A DNA stretch of 64,000 nt from Solirubrobacteraceae bacterium (GCA_030447785.1 JAUJOF010000002.1:115383-179382), one strand, 5' to 3'. Positions 17,648 through 27,584 are shown, numbered from the stretch's first letter. Made by a program: numbers and translations. The notes: generated by a model not told the origin, from the letters alone.

Positions 17648-18279
17648 AGCGAGAGCTGCTGGTAGGCCATGCTCTGGAAGGAGCGGCGGTGCAGAGGCGA
17701 GATGCCCTGGCGCTGGATCGCGTCGCGGTGCTCGGGCGTGGAGTAGCCGACGTGGGCGGCGAACTCCCAGCCGGGATGCAGCGTGTCGGCGCGGCGCATG
17801 TAGCGGTCGCGGGTGACCTTGGCGATGATCGAGGCGGCGGCGATCGCGGCGCTCTTGGCATCGCCCTCCACGATCGGGCGCTGGGCGTGGCCCGTGTCGC
17901 CCACCGGGAAGCCGTCGCTGAGGCACAGGCAGCCGGGCACCGCCACGCGCACCAGGGCGTCGCGCAGCGCGGCGAGGTTCGTGCGATGCAGGCCGCGAGC
18001 GTCGATGCCGCGCACGCAGCGCGACACCACCGCGACCTTGCAGGCAGTGCGCAGCACCACCGGGTACAGCGCCTCGCGGGCCTCGTGGTCGTGCGCCTTG
18101 GAGTCGTTGAGGGCGCCCAGGGCGCGGACCTCCCGTGGGCCGAGACGCTCGAGGTCGAAGAGGACCCCGGCGGCCACCAGCGGGCCGGCCAGGCAGCCCC
18201 GGCCCGCCTCGTCGGCGCCGGCGACGAAGCGGTGGCCCAGCCGGCGGTCGTGGTTCACGAGCCGCCGGCCGTTGGACAT
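17644..18279 (-). CDS. rnhB: Ribonuclease HII
   Basis: Removes ribonucleotides from RNA-DNA hybrids. The type 2 RNase H motifs are all present: GADEAGRGCLAGPLVAA (first two acidic residues), LNDSK, LSDGFPV (third acid) and GDAKSAAIAAASIIAKVTRD (fourth acid), ending with the GYSTPEHRDAI segment. ATG at 18279 with AAGG upstream gives 211 residues; upstream in-frame starts (ATG 18342, GTG 18372) would add a low-complexity extension. It sits in the classic lepB-rnhB order, separated from lepB by a dispersed repeat. Confidence 0.9.
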   Translation of the reverse strand: MSNGRRLVNHDRRLGHRFVAGADEAGRGCLAGPLVAAGVLFDLERLGPREVRALGALNDSKAHDHEAREALYPVVLRTACKVAVVSRCVRGIDARGLHRTNLAALRDALVRVAVPGCLCLSDGFPVGDTGHAQRPIVEGDAKSAAIAAASIIAKVTRDRYMRRADTLHPGWEFAAHVGYSTPEHRDAIQRQGISPLHRRSFQSMAYQQLSL

Positions 18280-18417
18280 GCCGCCCTTGGGCGCGGGGCG
18301 ACGGCTGGGAGGTGAGGCGGTGGCGGCCACGACCGGGGGCATGATGCCCGACGGGGCGGCGGAGGCGGGCACGGTACCCCCACCCTGCGAGAAGAGGTGA
18401 GCCCGGGTCGGCGCCAG

Positions 18418-18485
18418 GACCCTATGTCGCTATCGCGACCTGGGGGCCCGCCTCCGGCGGCCACCTGGCCGCCTCCGGCAATTCC
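18418..18485. repeat. Dispersed intergenic repeat, copy 2
   Basis: Between the lepB stop and rnhB. The perfect core hairpin GTCGC-TATC-GCGAC is at 18426-18439, followed by CTGGGGGCCCGCCTCCGG and a GGCCGCCTCCGG block that ends within ten bases of the lepB stop codon. Confidence 0.8.
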
Positions 18486-19088
18486 CTACAGCAGCCCGAT
18501 GCGCTGCGGCGGCCAGTAGGTGGCGAAGGCCCCGCCGATGATCCACTCCTCGGGCACCGGACCCCAGAAGCGCGAATCCTTGGAGCTCGAGCGGTTGTCG
18601 CCGAGCATGAAGTAGTGGTCCTCGGGGATCGTGATCGGATCGGGGTAGTCGCAGTCGCCGGCGCCGGCGCAGGGCTCGATGTAGGGTTCCTCCTGACGCC
18701 GGCCGTTGAGCACCACGTGGCCGTCCTTCAGCGCCACCTCGTCGCCCGGCCCCGCGACCACTCGCTTGATGAAGTTCGTCTCCGAGCGCTCGTCGGTGGG
18801 CTCGGCGCACATCTCGTCCTCCTCGTTGCGCCTTGCGCAGGCCTCGGACTCGGGCAGATCCGCGCCCGTGGGCGGGTGGAAGACGACGATCTCGCCGACC
18901 TCGGGCTGGCCGAAGCGCGCGCCGATGCGGTTGACCAGCACGCGCTGGCCGATATCGAGCGTCGGCACCATCGACGGGCTGGGGATGCGGTAGGGCTTGA
19001 CCAGGAACGCCTGGATCCCGAGCGCCAGCCCGAGGGCCACGGCGACGATGACGACGAGCTCGACGAGGGAGTTGCCGGCCTGCCTCAC
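18486..19088 (-). CDS. lepB: Signal peptidase I
   Basis: Cleaves signal peptides on the outer face of the membrane. A 200-residue protein with one N-terminal membrane helix (about 8-30) and the serine-lysine dyad Ser39 ([10 protein letters not shown]) and Lys108 ([14 protein letters not shown]). Box E is [17 protein letters not shown] pair of cysteines in the insert ([14 protein letters not shown]) and another pair (CAGAGDC) could form extracytoplasmic disulfides. GTG at 19088 overlaps the rplS TGA (GTGA). Confidence 0.93.
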   Translation of the reverse strand: MRQAGNSLVELVVIVAVALGLALGIQAFLVKPYRIPSPSMVPTLDIGQRVLVNRIGARFGQPEVGEIVVFHPPTGADLPESEACARRNEEDEMCAEPTDERSETNFIKRVVAGPGDEVALKDGHVVLNGRRQEEPYIEPCAGAGDCDYPDPITIPEDHYFMLGDNRSSSKDSRFWGPVPEEWIIGGAFATYWPPQRIGLL

Positions 19089-19606
19089 GCGGAGCCGCCG
19101 GCGGGATCGTCCTCGCCGGTCGGGCCCGCCTCGGCCGCCTCCGCTTCGGCGGCGGCCACCGCCGCCTCCTCGGTGACCTCCTCGGCCTGCGTGCCCTCCA
19201 CGTCGACGGGCACCGGCTCGGCCGCGGCCTGGGCCTCCAGCGCAGCGGCCGGGTTCGGCGCGACATAGCGGCGCTCGCGCACGCGGGCGGCCTTGCCGAC
19301 GCGGTCGCGCAGGTAGTAGAGCTTGGCGCGACGCACGTCGCCACGGGCGGCCACCTCGATCTTCTCGATCTTGGGTGAGTGCACGGGGAAGGTGCGCTCG
19401 ACGCCGACGCCGAAGGACTGCTTGCGCACCGTGAAGGTCTCGCGCGCGCCGTGGCCCTGGCGCTTGATGACCACGCCCTCGAAGACCTGGGTGCGCCGGC
19501 GCGTGCCCTCGATGACCTGGAAGTGGACGCGTACCCGGTCCCCCGCCTGGAAGGGCGGGACCCGGCGCAGCTGGGCGCGCTCGATGGATTCGATCGTGAG
19601 GCTCAT
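19085..19606 (-). CDS. rplS: 50S ribosomal protein L19
   Basis: Ribosomal protein at the 30S-50S interface. Residues 1-115 match L19 ([69 protein letters not shown]). A C-terminal Ala/Glu-rich acidic extension of about 55 residues makes it 173 residues, longer than the usual 115-120. ATG at 19606. Usual trmD-rplS-lepB order; 137 bases upstream before trmD hold no recognisable gene. Confidence 0.95.
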   Translation of the reverse strand: MSLTIESIERAQLRRVPPFQAGDRVRVHFQVIEGTRRRTQVFEGVVIKRQGHGARETFTVRKQSFGVGVERTFPVHSPKIEKIEVAARGDVRRAKLYYLRDRVGKAARVRERRYVAPNPAAALEAQAAAEPVPVDVEGTQAEEVTEEAAVAAAEAEAAEAGPTGEDDPAGGSA

Positions 19607-19743
19607 GTGGTGACGTGGCCGAACGGCGGAGCGGTCTCCGCGCACCCAGGGAGCGAAGCCGTGAGGCCGAGAGGGCTGCGAAGCAGCCCGGGCTCCGGGC
19701 ACCCCCGGTGAACGGGTCGCGGATGGTAGCGGAGCGCCGGGCC

Positions 19744-20424
19744 TCAGCCCTGCGCCCCACGTCGCTCCCGCGAGCGCGCTCGGCGCCATCGACGGATCTC
19801 CTCGTGATGGCCCGAGAGCAGGATCTCGGGCACCTTCCACCCGCGGTACTCGGCGGGACGGGTGTAGTGGGGATACTCGGGCGCGCCCTCGAGCGCGGGA
19901 CTGAAGCTCTCCTCCACCGCAGACTCGGCCCTGCCCAGCGCACCGGGCAGCTTGCGCAGCACCGCGTCGCAGACCACCATGGCGGCCAGCTCGCCGCCGC
20001 TGAGCACGTAGCGGCCCACCGAGAGGGTGTCGGAGACCAAGTGCTCGACGATGCGCTCGTCGAAGCCCTCGTAGCGCCCGCACAGCAGGGTGACCGCGGG
20101 TTCGGCGGTCAGCTCGTCGACGAAGGCATCGTCGAGCACGCGGCCGCCGGGCGTCAGGGCGATGACCCGGCGGGCCAGGCGCAGGTCGGTGGGGTCCTGG
20201 CCGTAGAAGGCGCGCAGGGCGGCGTCCATCACGTCGACGCGCAGCACCATCCCGGCGCCGCCGCCGAAGGGCGTGTCGTCGACCTGACCGCCGCTGAGGG
20301 GGGTGCGCTCGCGCAGATCGACGGTGCGCAGCTCGTGGCCATGGGCCAGCGCGTTGCGCACGTGGCGCTGGCCGGCGAACCATTCGAACCAGCCCGGAAA
20401 GAGGGTGACGACGTCCAGCTGCAC
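19744..20424 (-). CDS. trmD: tRNA (guanine37-N1)-methyltransferase
   Basis: SPOUT-class enzyme that methylates G37 next to the anticodon and prevents frameshifting. Knotted-fold motifs are clear: [44 protein letters not shown] and the C-terminal [24 protein letters not shown]. 226 residues, GTG start at 20424, six bases after the rimM stop. Confidence 0.95.
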   Translation of the reverse strand: MQLDVVTLFPGWFEWFAGQRHVRNALAHGHELRTVDLRERTPLSGGQVDDTPFGGGAGMVLRVDVMDAALRAFYGQDPTDLRLARRVIALTPGGRVLDDAFVDELTAEPAVTLLCGRYEGFDERIVEHLVSDTLSVGRYVLSGGELAAMVVCDAVLRKLPGALGRAESAVEESFSPALEGAPEYPHYTRPAEYRGWKVPEILLSGHHEEIRRWRRARSRERRGAQG

Positions 20425-20430
20425 GACAGG

Positions 20431-21000
20431 TCACCTCCGCGGGCCGTTCCGGCCCGCCTCCCCGGCTGACGCCGCGCGAGTCTCCGAGCGGGGCTCCGGG
20501 TGATCGCCACGGTCCTCGTCGAGGCCCAGGAACGCCACGTCGACCTCCACCCGCCGCCCCGCGACGTCCACCCCGGTCACCGCGTCGCGCACGAGCGGGA
20601 TCAGCGTGCCGTCCGCCAGCTCGAGCGCCTCGCACGAGGGCAGCGCGAGCAAGCGCTTCACCCGCCCCAGCGCGCGGCCGTCGGCGGTCGTCACCAAGCA
20701 GCCCTCCAGGTCCTCGGCCCAGAACTCGCCCTCCTCCAGACCGGGCGCGGCCTCCCGGGGAGCCAGCAGCTCACAGTCGCGCAGCGCCACCGCGCCCTCG
20801 CGGTCACCGGCCAGCCCCAGGCGCACGATCGGCCGCTGGTCGGTGCCGGCGCGACGCTCCACCGCGGTGTCGCGCCCGCCCACCTGCAGCGGCGCGCCGG
20901 CCTGCAGCAGGCGCGGGCTGGGGTCGAGCACGTGGAAGGATCCGTCCAGGCCGTGCGGGCGCCCGACCCGCCCGGCGTGCAGGTAGGCCGGGGCGCTCAA
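20431..21000 (-). CDS. rimM: Ribosome maturation factor RimM
   Basis: Assists 30S assembly at S19. N-terminal RimM barrel ([18 protein letters not shown]) and C-terminal PRC-barrel ([44 protein letters not shown]). It starts with TTG at 21000, overlapping the khpA stop (TTGA). The last 25 residues are a polar tail. Between khpA and trmD as in many Gram-positive genomes. Confidence 0.92.
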   Translation of the reverse strand: MSAPAYLHAGRVGRPHGLDGSFHVLDPSPRLLQAGAPLQVGGRDTAVERRAGTDQRPIVRLGLAGDREGAVALRDCELLAPREAAPGLEEGEFWAEDLEGCLVTTADGRALGRVKRLLALPSCEALELADGTLIPLVRDAVTGVDVAGRRVEVDVAFLGLDEDRGDHPEPRSETRAASAGEAGRNGPRR

Positions 21001-21230
21001 TCGACGATGTCGACGAGCACGCGCCGGCGCTCGCGCACGGCCGCGGCCTTCACCACGGTGCGCAGGGCGTTCGCGGTCCGCCCGCCGCGGCCGATGACCT
21101 TGCCGTAGTCGTCGTCGGCCACCGCCAGCTCGAGCACGACCGTGCCGTCCTCCTCCTCGAACGTCTCCACGCGCACCCGGTCGGGCTCGTCGACGAGCGC
21201 TCGGGCGAGGTAGATGAGCAGGTCCTTCAG
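20997..21230 (-). CDS. khpA: KhpA-type KH-domain RNA-binding protein, CTG start
   Basis: A 77-residue KH protein, partner of KhpB in RNA binding. The sequence LKDLLIYLARALVDEPDRV matches the KhpA N-terminal helix, and the KH GxxG loop is VIGRGGRTANALRTVV; it ends VLVDIVD. There is no ATG, GTG or TTG before residue 17. The only start that keeps the first helix is CTG at 21228-21230, overlapping the rpsP TGA as CTGA, with GAGGG nine bases upstream inside rpsP. Frame, content and position between rpsP and rimM make the gene certain; the CTG start is inference. Confidence 0.88.
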   Translation of the reverse strand: MKDLLIYLARALVDEPDRVRVETFEEEDGTVVLELAVADDDYGKVIGRGGRTANALRTVVKAAAVRERRRVLVDIVD

Positions 21231-21472
21231 CGGCCGACGCCCTCGATGCGCAGCAGCTTGGCCACCTGGTCGGTCGGCTGCGCGCCGCGCTCCAGCCAGT
21301 GGCGGGCGCGCTCGTGGTCGAGGTGGAGCGTCGAGGGCTGGGTCTGGGCGTTGTAGCGGCCGAGCGTCTCGATGATGCGCCCGTCGCGGGGCGAGCGTTG
21401 GTCGGCCACCACGACGCGCCAGATGGGGTTCTTCCTCCCGCCGACGCGGGTGAGTCTCATACGGACGGCCAT
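21227..21472 (-). CDS. rpsP: 30S ribosomal protein S16
   Basis: 81-residue S16 with the conserved MAVRMRLTRVGGRKNPIWRV start, RSPRDGRIIETLGRYN and the C-terminal ARHWLERGAQPTDQVAKLL. ATG at 21472. First gene of the rpsP-khpA-rimM-trmD run; ffh lies 63 bases upstream. Confidence 0.97.
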   Translation of the reverse strand: MAVRMRLTRVGGRKNPIWRVVVADQRSPRDGRIIETLGRYNAQTQPSTLHLDHERARHWLERGAQPTDQVAKLLRIEGVGR

Positions 21473-21535
21473 GGGCAGCGACGCAGCGTAGCGAACGGGC
21501 CCTGATGGGAGCGCGCAGGGGGCCAGGGCCGCCGG

Positions 21536-22870
<1,335 letters not shown>

Positions 22871-22907
22871 GCTCGGAGGAGTCTAGGGAGCGCCGGGTCC
22901 GCCTCGC

Positions 22908-23543
22908 CTAGGCCCGGCGGATCAGGGTCATTCCATCGCGCACGGTGAGCAGCACCTGGACGGTGCGCGGGTCGGCGGCGACGTGGTCGTTGAAGGTGGC
23001 GATGGCCCGCGCCGTGTCGTCGTCCTCGCCGGTGACCACACGCCCGCCGGCCAGGGTGTTGTCGGCCGCGATCAGGCCGTGGTCGGCCAGCTTGGGCAGC
23101 ACCGCCTCGTAGTAGTCGACGTAGCCACCCTTGTCGGCGTCCACGAACACCAGGTCGAAGGGACCGTCCAGCGCAGCGATGGTCTCCAGCGCCGGCCCGC
23201 GGCGAATCTCGATGCGCTCGCCCAGGCCGGCCGCGTCGACGTGGCGCTGGGCGAAGTCGGCCCGCACGTCGTCCAGCTCGCAGGTCACGATGCGCCCATC
23301 GTCGGGCAGCGCCGGGGCCATGCTCAGGGCGCTGTAGCCCGAGAACGTGCCGATCTCCAGCACCAGGCGCGGCTGGACGGCGAACACGAGCGTCTCGAGC
23401 AGACGGCCCTCGACGGTGCCGGTGAGCATCACGGCCGAGCCCAGCTCCTGCGCGGTCTCGTCGGCCACCCTGCGCAGGTGGTCGGCCGCCGGCGTGGTCT
23501 GCGCCTCGGCGTAGGCCTCGACGGCCTCGTCCACGAAGCTCAC
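22908..23543 (-). CDS. SAM-dependent O-methyltransferase (Methyltransf_3 family)
   Basis: A 211-residue catechol-O-methyltransferase-like enzyme. SAM motif I is VLEIGTFSGYSALSMA, with the acidic strand VTCELD, a metal-binding VFVDADKGGYVDYYEAVLPKL and the second metal ligand DNTLAGGRV. These are the features of the divalent-cation-dependent class; the acceptor is not predictable. GTG start at 23543. It lies 37 bases before the ffh start on the same strand, at the boundary of the decayed region. Confidence 0.85.
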   Translation of the reverse strand: MSFVDEAVEAYAEAQTTPAADHLRRVADETAQELGSAVMLTGTVEGRLLETLVFAVQPRLVLEIGTFSGYSALSMAPALPDDGRIVTCELDDVRADFAQRHVDAAGLGERIEIRRGPALETIAALDGPFDLVFVDADKGGYVDYYEAVLPKLADHGLIAADNTLAGGRVVTGEDDDTARAIATFNDHVAADPRTVQVLLTVRDGMTLIRRA

Positions 23544-23920
23544 TGGTCACCCTTTCGTCTGTCGGCGGACGTCGGGAGAGCGCCAAGTCGCTTGCCCGGC
23601 ATGGCGGCACCAGGTAGTCGCCTGCTCGGGTCTGGCCCCAGTGCTCCTGCAGCCGCTCAAGCTCGCGTACCTCGTGGGCCGAGCGGCCGTGGAGGAGGCG
23701 CTGAACGCCGACTCTCCAATGCGCTGACGCTAACGGTTCGTTCCCGCTTGAGCAAGTCCATGACCGTCCCGACCTGGTGCTCGAGCAACCCGACCTGGAG
23801 GAGGCGCATCGAGCGCTCCACTCGAGGTGAGCGAGCCAGAGGACGGGGCGACCCTCCGGATGCTCGGCGACGAGCTCCGGCGCCGGTTGTCGGATGAGGA
23901 CAGGGATACGGGCCCGAGGC
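23544..23920. other. 377-base stretch without a supported gene; possible gene remains
   Basis: No complete gene is supported. On the minus strand, one frame reads coherently around 23820-23930 (ELVAEHPEGRPVLWLAHLEW) and another around 23570-23700 (HEVRELERLQEHWGQTRAGDY), with neither having a start or a continuous frame. This looks like a decayed coding region. Base composition appears less GC-rich than the neighbours (for example CTAACGGTTCGTTCCCG). Confidence 0.35.
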
Positions 23921-24376
23921 TCAGCCTGGTGGGCCTGTCGCCGTAGGAGGCCGGCGAACTCGAGCGAGCCGGCGTGCCGCCGATCGACTAGCAATCAGGA
24001 GCGCGTCGGGGGCGTCGATGGGTGCGACCAGGACGACGCTGACGCCGTAGAGCGCTGCGGCGACGAGGATCGCCGCCGCGAATCGAGCGTCGCGCCGCGG
24101 CTCCACGCCCGCCGGTCGCGGTGTGACCGCTGCGGCGAGGTGAAGCGCGCTCAGTGCCAGCAGCTCGACGAGCCCGAAGGCGGCGAGGAATAGACCGATC
24201 ACCGCGGTGACCACGACGACCACACGGAACACGTTGCCCAGGCCGACGACGGCCAGAGGAGCAAGCGCCAAAGGCAGCAGGTAGGCGAGCTTGCCGAGGC
24301 CCACGGATCTGTCGTTGTCGGTGAGGACTACGAGCAGCTCCGCGACGCCGAGCGCGGAGAGCCCCGCGGCGAGCAC
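23921..24376 (-). CDS. Small integral membrane protein
   Basis: Not recognised. A 151-residue protein with about four hydrophobic helices (around 3-18, 28-45, 48-84 as two, and 98-117) and an arginine-rich C-terminus. The GTG at 24376 is the first available start and an aspartate-rich loop LTDNDRSVGLGK follows helix 1. The last 20 residues run into the decayed region, so the C-terminus may be altered. It starts 28 bases downstream of the SPFH gene's stop. Confidence 0.45.
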   Translation of the reverse strand: MLAAGLSALGVAELLVVLTDNDRSVGLGKLAYLLPLALAPLAVVGLGNVFRVVVVVTAVIGLFLAAFGLVELLALSALHLAAAVTPRPAGVEPRRDARFAAAILVAAALYGVSVVLVAPIDAPDALLIASRSAARRLARVRRPPTATGPPG

Positions 24377-24403
24377 ATCGCCGCCAGGGGCCGACAGGGA
24401 GGC

Positions 24404-25300
24404 TCATGCGGGCCCGGGTTGGTCCTCGCGCCCCCCCTTGCCCAGCATCCCACCCAGATTGCCCAGCGCTTGGGAGAACTCCGAGGGGATGATCCACACC
24501 TTGCTGGCCTGCCCGTCGGCCAACTCGGGCAGCATCTGCAGGTACTGGTAGGCCAGCAGCTCCTTGTCGGGCCTGCCGTCATGGATGGCCTTGAACACCG
24601 TGCCGATGGCCTCGGCCTCGCCCTGGGCGCGCAGCACCGCCGCCTCCTTGTCGCCCTGCGCGCGCAGGATGGCGGACTGCTGCGCGCCCTCCGCGGTGAG
24701 GACCGCCGAGGCCTTCTCGCCCTCCGCGGTGAGGATGTTGGCGCGGCGGTCGCGCTCGGCGCGCATCTGCTTCTCCATGGCCTCCTGGATCGAACGCGGG
24801 GGGTCGACGGCCTTGAGCTCCACGCCGTTGACGCGGATCCCCCAGCGGCCGGTGCGCTCGTCGAGGACCGCGCGCAGCCGCTCGTTGACCTGGTCGCGGC
24901 TGGTCAGCACCTGCTCCAGGGTCAGCGAGCCGATGATGTTGCGCAGCGTCGTGACCGTGAGCTGCTCGATGGCGGTCAGCGAGCTCGAGACCTCGTAGAG
25001 CTCGGCCTTGGGGTCGGTGATCGTGAAGTACAGGACGGTGTCGATGCCCACCGAGACGTTGTCCTCGGTGATCACCGGCTGGGGCGGGAAGGAGACCACC
25101 TGCTCGCGCAGGTCGGTGAGCTGGCGCACCCGGTCGACGAAGGGGATGACGATGCTCAGCCCCGGGCCCAGGGTGCGCTGGTAGCGGCCCAGGCGTTCCA
25201 CCACGCCGGCGCGCGACTGGGGCACGATGCGCACCGTCCGCGCGGCCAGGAACAGCACCAGCACCGCGACCACGATCAGGGCGATCAGTCCGGCTTCCAT
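24404..25300 (-). CDS. SPFH/Band 7 (stomatin/flotillin-like) membrane protein
   Basis: A 298-residue stomatin-type scaffold. An N-terminal membrane segment (LIALIVVAVLVLFLAARTV) precedes the Band 7 domain (VERLGRYQRTLGPGLSIVIPFVDRV, VTEDNV-type ITEDNVSVGIDTVLYF). A long Ala/Glu-rich helix (AEGEKASAVLTAEGAQQSAILRAQGDKEAAVLRAQGEAEAIG) then precedes a C-terminal oligomerisation segment. ATG at 25300. It lies 12 bases after the nfeD-like gene, the standard SPFH-NfeD pairing implicated in membrane microdomains and membrane stress. Confidence 0.92.
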   Translation of the reverse strand: MEAGLIALIVVAVLVLFLAARTVRIVPQSRAGVVERLGRYQRTLGPGLSIVIPFVDRVRQLTDLREQVVSFPPQPVITEDNVSVGIDTVLYFTITDPKAELYEVSSSLTAIEQLTVTTLRNIIGSLTLEQVLTSRDQVNERLRAVLDERTGRWGIRVNGVELKAVDPPRSIQEAMEKQMRAERDRRANILTAEGEKASAVLTAEGAQQSAILRAQGDKEAAVLRAQGEAEAIGTVFKAIHDGRPDKELLAYQYLQMLPELADGQASKVWIIPSEFSQALGNLGGMLGKGGREDQPGPA

Positions 25301-25312
25301 TCCCCTACCTCC

Positions 25313-25744
25313 TCACAGCTCGCTGACGAGCGCCGTAGCGCCCCGGATCTCCATCACGTGGACGCGCCGGCCCTCCTCGATCACCTGATCGTCGAAGGCC
25401 CGGGCCGTCCACACCTCGCCGGCCAGGCGCACCGTGCCGGCGTTCTCGTCGTTGTCGATGCGCCCCACCACCATCGCCTCCTCGCCCAGCAGCGCGTCGG
25501 TGCCCGTGCGCAGCGACGGGCGCGTGCTGCGGTGGCGGCGGGCGACGGGGCGCACCGCGGCGAAGGAGGCCACCGAGACGACGATGGCCACGGTGAGGCT
25601 CACCGCCAGGGGCGCGCCCGCCAGATCGCCCACCATCCCGGCCAGGGCGCCCACGGCGAAGGGCGCCAGGAAGAAGCTCAGCGTGAGGACCTCTCCCGCG
25701 GCCAGCAGCGCGGCGGCGATGAGGAACAGGACCCAGGCGTCCAT
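25313..25744 (-). CDS. NfeD-like membrane protein
   Basis: 143-residue short NfeD protein (NfeD1b type, without a ClpP-like protease). Two hydrophobic hairpins in residues 1-62, then a C-terminal OB-fold (GEEAMVVGRIDNDENAGTVRLAGEVWTARA and a final strand VHVMEIRGATALV). Partner of the SPFH protein directly downstream. The ATG at 25744 is directly preceded by a perfect 16-bp palindrome, leaving no visible ribosome-binding site. Translation may be leaderless, or the true start may be further in. Confidence 0.88.
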   Translation of the reverse strand: MDAWVLFLIAAALLAAGEVLTLSFFLAPFAVGALAGMVGDLAGAPLAVSLTVAIVVSVASFAAVRPVARRHRSTRPSLRTGTDALLGEEAMVVGRIDNDENAGTVRLAGEVWTARAFDDQVIEEGRRVHVMEIRGATALVSEL

Positions 25745-25760
25745 ACGCTGATATCAGCGT
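25745..25760. promoter_or_regulatory. Perfect 16-bp palindrome abutting the nfeD start codon
   Basis: ACGCTGATATCAGCGT reads the same on both strands and touches the nfeD ATG. Candidate operator for the nfeD-SPFH pair; only the symmetry and position support it. Confidence 0.45.
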
Positions 25761-25767
25761 ATCGGGG

Positions 25768-25875
25768 TTTCGCCTGCGGTCGCCGGAACCGGCGACCTCC
25801 GTATCGGCGCTTCGCCTGCGGTCGCCGGAACCGGATGACGGGTTTCGCCTGCGGTCGCCGGAACCGGCGACCTCC
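25768..25875. repeat. Tandem hairpin-forming repeats between ftsY and nfeD (family 3)
   Basis: Three copies of a roughly 35-base unit beginning TTCGCCTGCGGTCGCCGG. Copies 1 (stem 25778-25797) and 3 (25853-25872) form a perfect 9-bp stem, GGTCGCCGG / CCGGCGACC with an AA loop. Copy 2 (25820-25834) has lost the distal arm. Layout resembles REP/BIME elements downstream of genes; here they lie in the 3' region of ftsY. Confidence 0.8.
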
Positions 25876-25882
25876 GGCGACG

Positions 25883-26893
25883 TTACGGGGTGATCAGCGC
25901 GCGGGCGAAGTCGTCGGCATCGAAGGGACGCAGGTCCTCCAGCGCCTCCCCGACACCGATGAGCTTGACCGGGATGCCCAGCTCGCCGGCGATGGCCAGC
26001 GCGATGCCGCCCTTGGCCGTGCCGTCGAGCTTGGTCATGACGATCCCGTCCACGGGCACCGCCCGGGAGAAGAGCATGGCCTGGCGCAGCCCGTTCTGGC
26101 CGGTGGTCGCGTCGACGGTCAGCAGCGTCTCGTGCGGCGCCTCGGGCAGCTGCTTGGCGATCACGCGGCGCACCTTGGCCAGCTCGTCCATGAGCTGGTC
26201 CTGGTTGTGCAGGCGCCCGGCGGTGTCCACGACCACCACGTCGACGCCCTCCTCGCGGCCGCGACGGACCGCCTCGAAGGCCACCGAGCCGGGGTCCTGG
26301 CCCTGGCGGCCGCTGACCATCGCGCAGCCCGCCCTCTGCGCCCAGCCCTCCAGCTGCTCGGTCGCCGCGGCGCGGAAGGTGTCGGCAGCGCCCAGGAGGA
26401 CGGTCTGGCCCAGCTCGCGTTGCAGATGCCAGGCGAGCTTGCCGATCGTGGTCGTCTTGCCGGTGCCGTTGACGCCCACGGCGATGATCACCGTGGGCTC
26501 CGGCGAGAGGTCGATGCGCACGGGCTGCTCGGTGCGCGCGATGCCGGCCAGCAGCTCGGTCAGGCGCGCGCTGAGTGCCTCCCCACCCTCCACGTCCCCC
26601 GCCTCGGCCTCCTGCTCGAGCTGGGCGACCACCTTCGCGGTGGTCGCGGCGCCCACGTCGGCCATGATCAGCGCCTCCTCCAGGCGCTCCCAGGTCTCCT
26701 CGTCCATCGTCTGGAAGAGGGTGGCCTGGATCTCCGCGCCCAGGGCCTGGCGGGTCTTGGAGAGGTTCTCGCGCAGGCGGCGGAAGATGCGCCCGCGCCG
26801 GCGCCCGCCCTCGTCGCCGTCGCCTCCGTCGTGGCCCGGGGCCGGGGCCGCGCCGTCGGGCAGCACGAAGAGGTCGGTCCACTCGCGGGCCAT
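25883..26893 (-). CDS. ftsY: Signal recognition particle receptor FtsY
   Basis: SRP receptor GTPase that docks Ffh-ribosome complexes at the membrane. Short acidic A region with a charged hinge (DGGDGDEGGRRRG), N domain (SKTRQALGAEIQ), G domain with GVNGTGKTTTIGKLA, DTAGRLHNQDQLMDELAKVRRV, TKLDGTAKGG and GVGEALEDLRPFD. 336 residues, ATG at 26893. Confidence 0.95.
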   Translation of the reverse strand: MAREWTDLFVLPDGAAPAPGHDGGDGDEGGRRRGRIFRRLRENLSKTRQALGAEIQATLFQTMDEETWERLEEALIMADVGAATTAKVVAQLEQEAEAGDVEGGEALSARLTELLAGIARTEQPVRIDLSPEPTVIIAVGVNGTGKTTTIGKLAWHLQRELGQTVLLGAADTFRAAATEQLEGWAQRAGCAMVSGRQGQDPGSVAFEAVRRGREEGVDVVVVDTAGRLHNQDQLMDELAKVRRVIAKQLPEAPHETLLTVDATTGQNGLRQAMLFSRAVPVDGIVMTKLDGTAKGGIALAIAGELGIPVKLIGVGEALEDLRPFDADDFARALITP

Positions 26894-26930
26894 GGGGCGC
26901 GGGAGCCTAGAGGGATCCCGATCGGGCGGC

Positions 26931-27584
26931 CTACGCGAGCGCCACGGCGACCTCGCGCAGGTCCTCCCCGCGCACGTCGGGCTCGGGCACGCTGGAGCGC
27001 AGCACCCGCTCCCGGCGGGCCACCCACGCGGTGCGCAGGCCGGCGCGCTTGGCGCCCTCCACGTCCCACCAGTGGGCGGCGACCATCGTCACCTCGCCGG
27101 GTTGGGCACCCAGCGCGTCGACGCCGTGGCGGTAGACCCGCGGATCGGGCTTGAAGGCCTCGACCTGGTCGGTGCCGGTCACCAGCTCGAAGCGGTCGCG
27201 CAATCCCGCGCGCTCGAGCACCGACTCGCCGTCCGCCGTGGCGCTGTTGGTCAGCACGGCCAGGCGCACGCCCTGGGAGCGCAGTGCGTCCAGCGCGCCG
27301 GGCACCTCGGGGTAGGGCGGCATCTGTGAGGTCATGCCCAGCGCGTCGTCCAGCTTGCCCTCGTTCAGCCCGGCCAGGCGGACGCGGCGCGCCAGGGCCG
27401 CGCCCATCAGCTCCTTGAACGGGCGGTAGCTGCCCGTGAGCGTCGCCACCATGCCGGCGGCGACCGCGTCGTCCATCGCCCGCAGCGCCAGCGACCCGTG
27501 GTCGCTTCCCCACGGCCGCGCGATGACGCGCGGGTCGAGCAGCGTGCCGTTGAGATCGAAGAGGATCGGGCCCAGGGCGGGCAT
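26931..27584 (-). CDS. HAD superfamily hydrolase (haloacid dehalogenase-like)
   Basis: A 217-residue HAD hydrolase. Motif I is FDLNGTLLD, so the usual second aspartate (DxD) is replaced by asparagine (DLN), as in L-2-haloacid dehalogenases. Motif II is VLTNSAT, motif III lysine lies in EAFKPDPRVYRHGVDALG and motif IV is unusual, VAAHWWDVEGAKRAG, matching the 'AHxWD' of type II haloacid dehalogenases. Dehalogenase-type chemistry is plausible but not proven. ATG at 27584 (or GTG one codon earlier). Confidence 0.82.
   Translation of the reverse strand: MPALGPILFDLNGTLLDPRVIARPWGSDHGSLALRAMDDAVAAGMVATLTGSYRPFKELMGAALARRVRLAGLNEGKLDDALGMTSQMPPYPEVPGALDALRSQGVRLAVLTNSATADGESVLERAGLRDRFELVTGTDQVEAFKPDPRVYRHGVDALGAQPGEVTMVAAHWWDVEGAKRAGLRTAWVARRERVLRSSVPEPDVRGEDLREVAVALA

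Noticed and set aside
19607-19743. Possible tRNA or structured RNA between rplS and trmD
   Set aside because: Some short GC-rich inverted repeats but no acceptor stem/TTCGA/anticodon arrangement.
25768-25875. Possible CRISPR array
   Set aside because: Only three short units, no unique equal-length spacers, self-complementary repeats and no cas genes; fits REP-like elements.
24419-27154. A 911-codon open frame on the plus strand
   Set aside because: Antisense to SPFH, nfeD and ftsY and runs through the tandem repeats; no domain signature.
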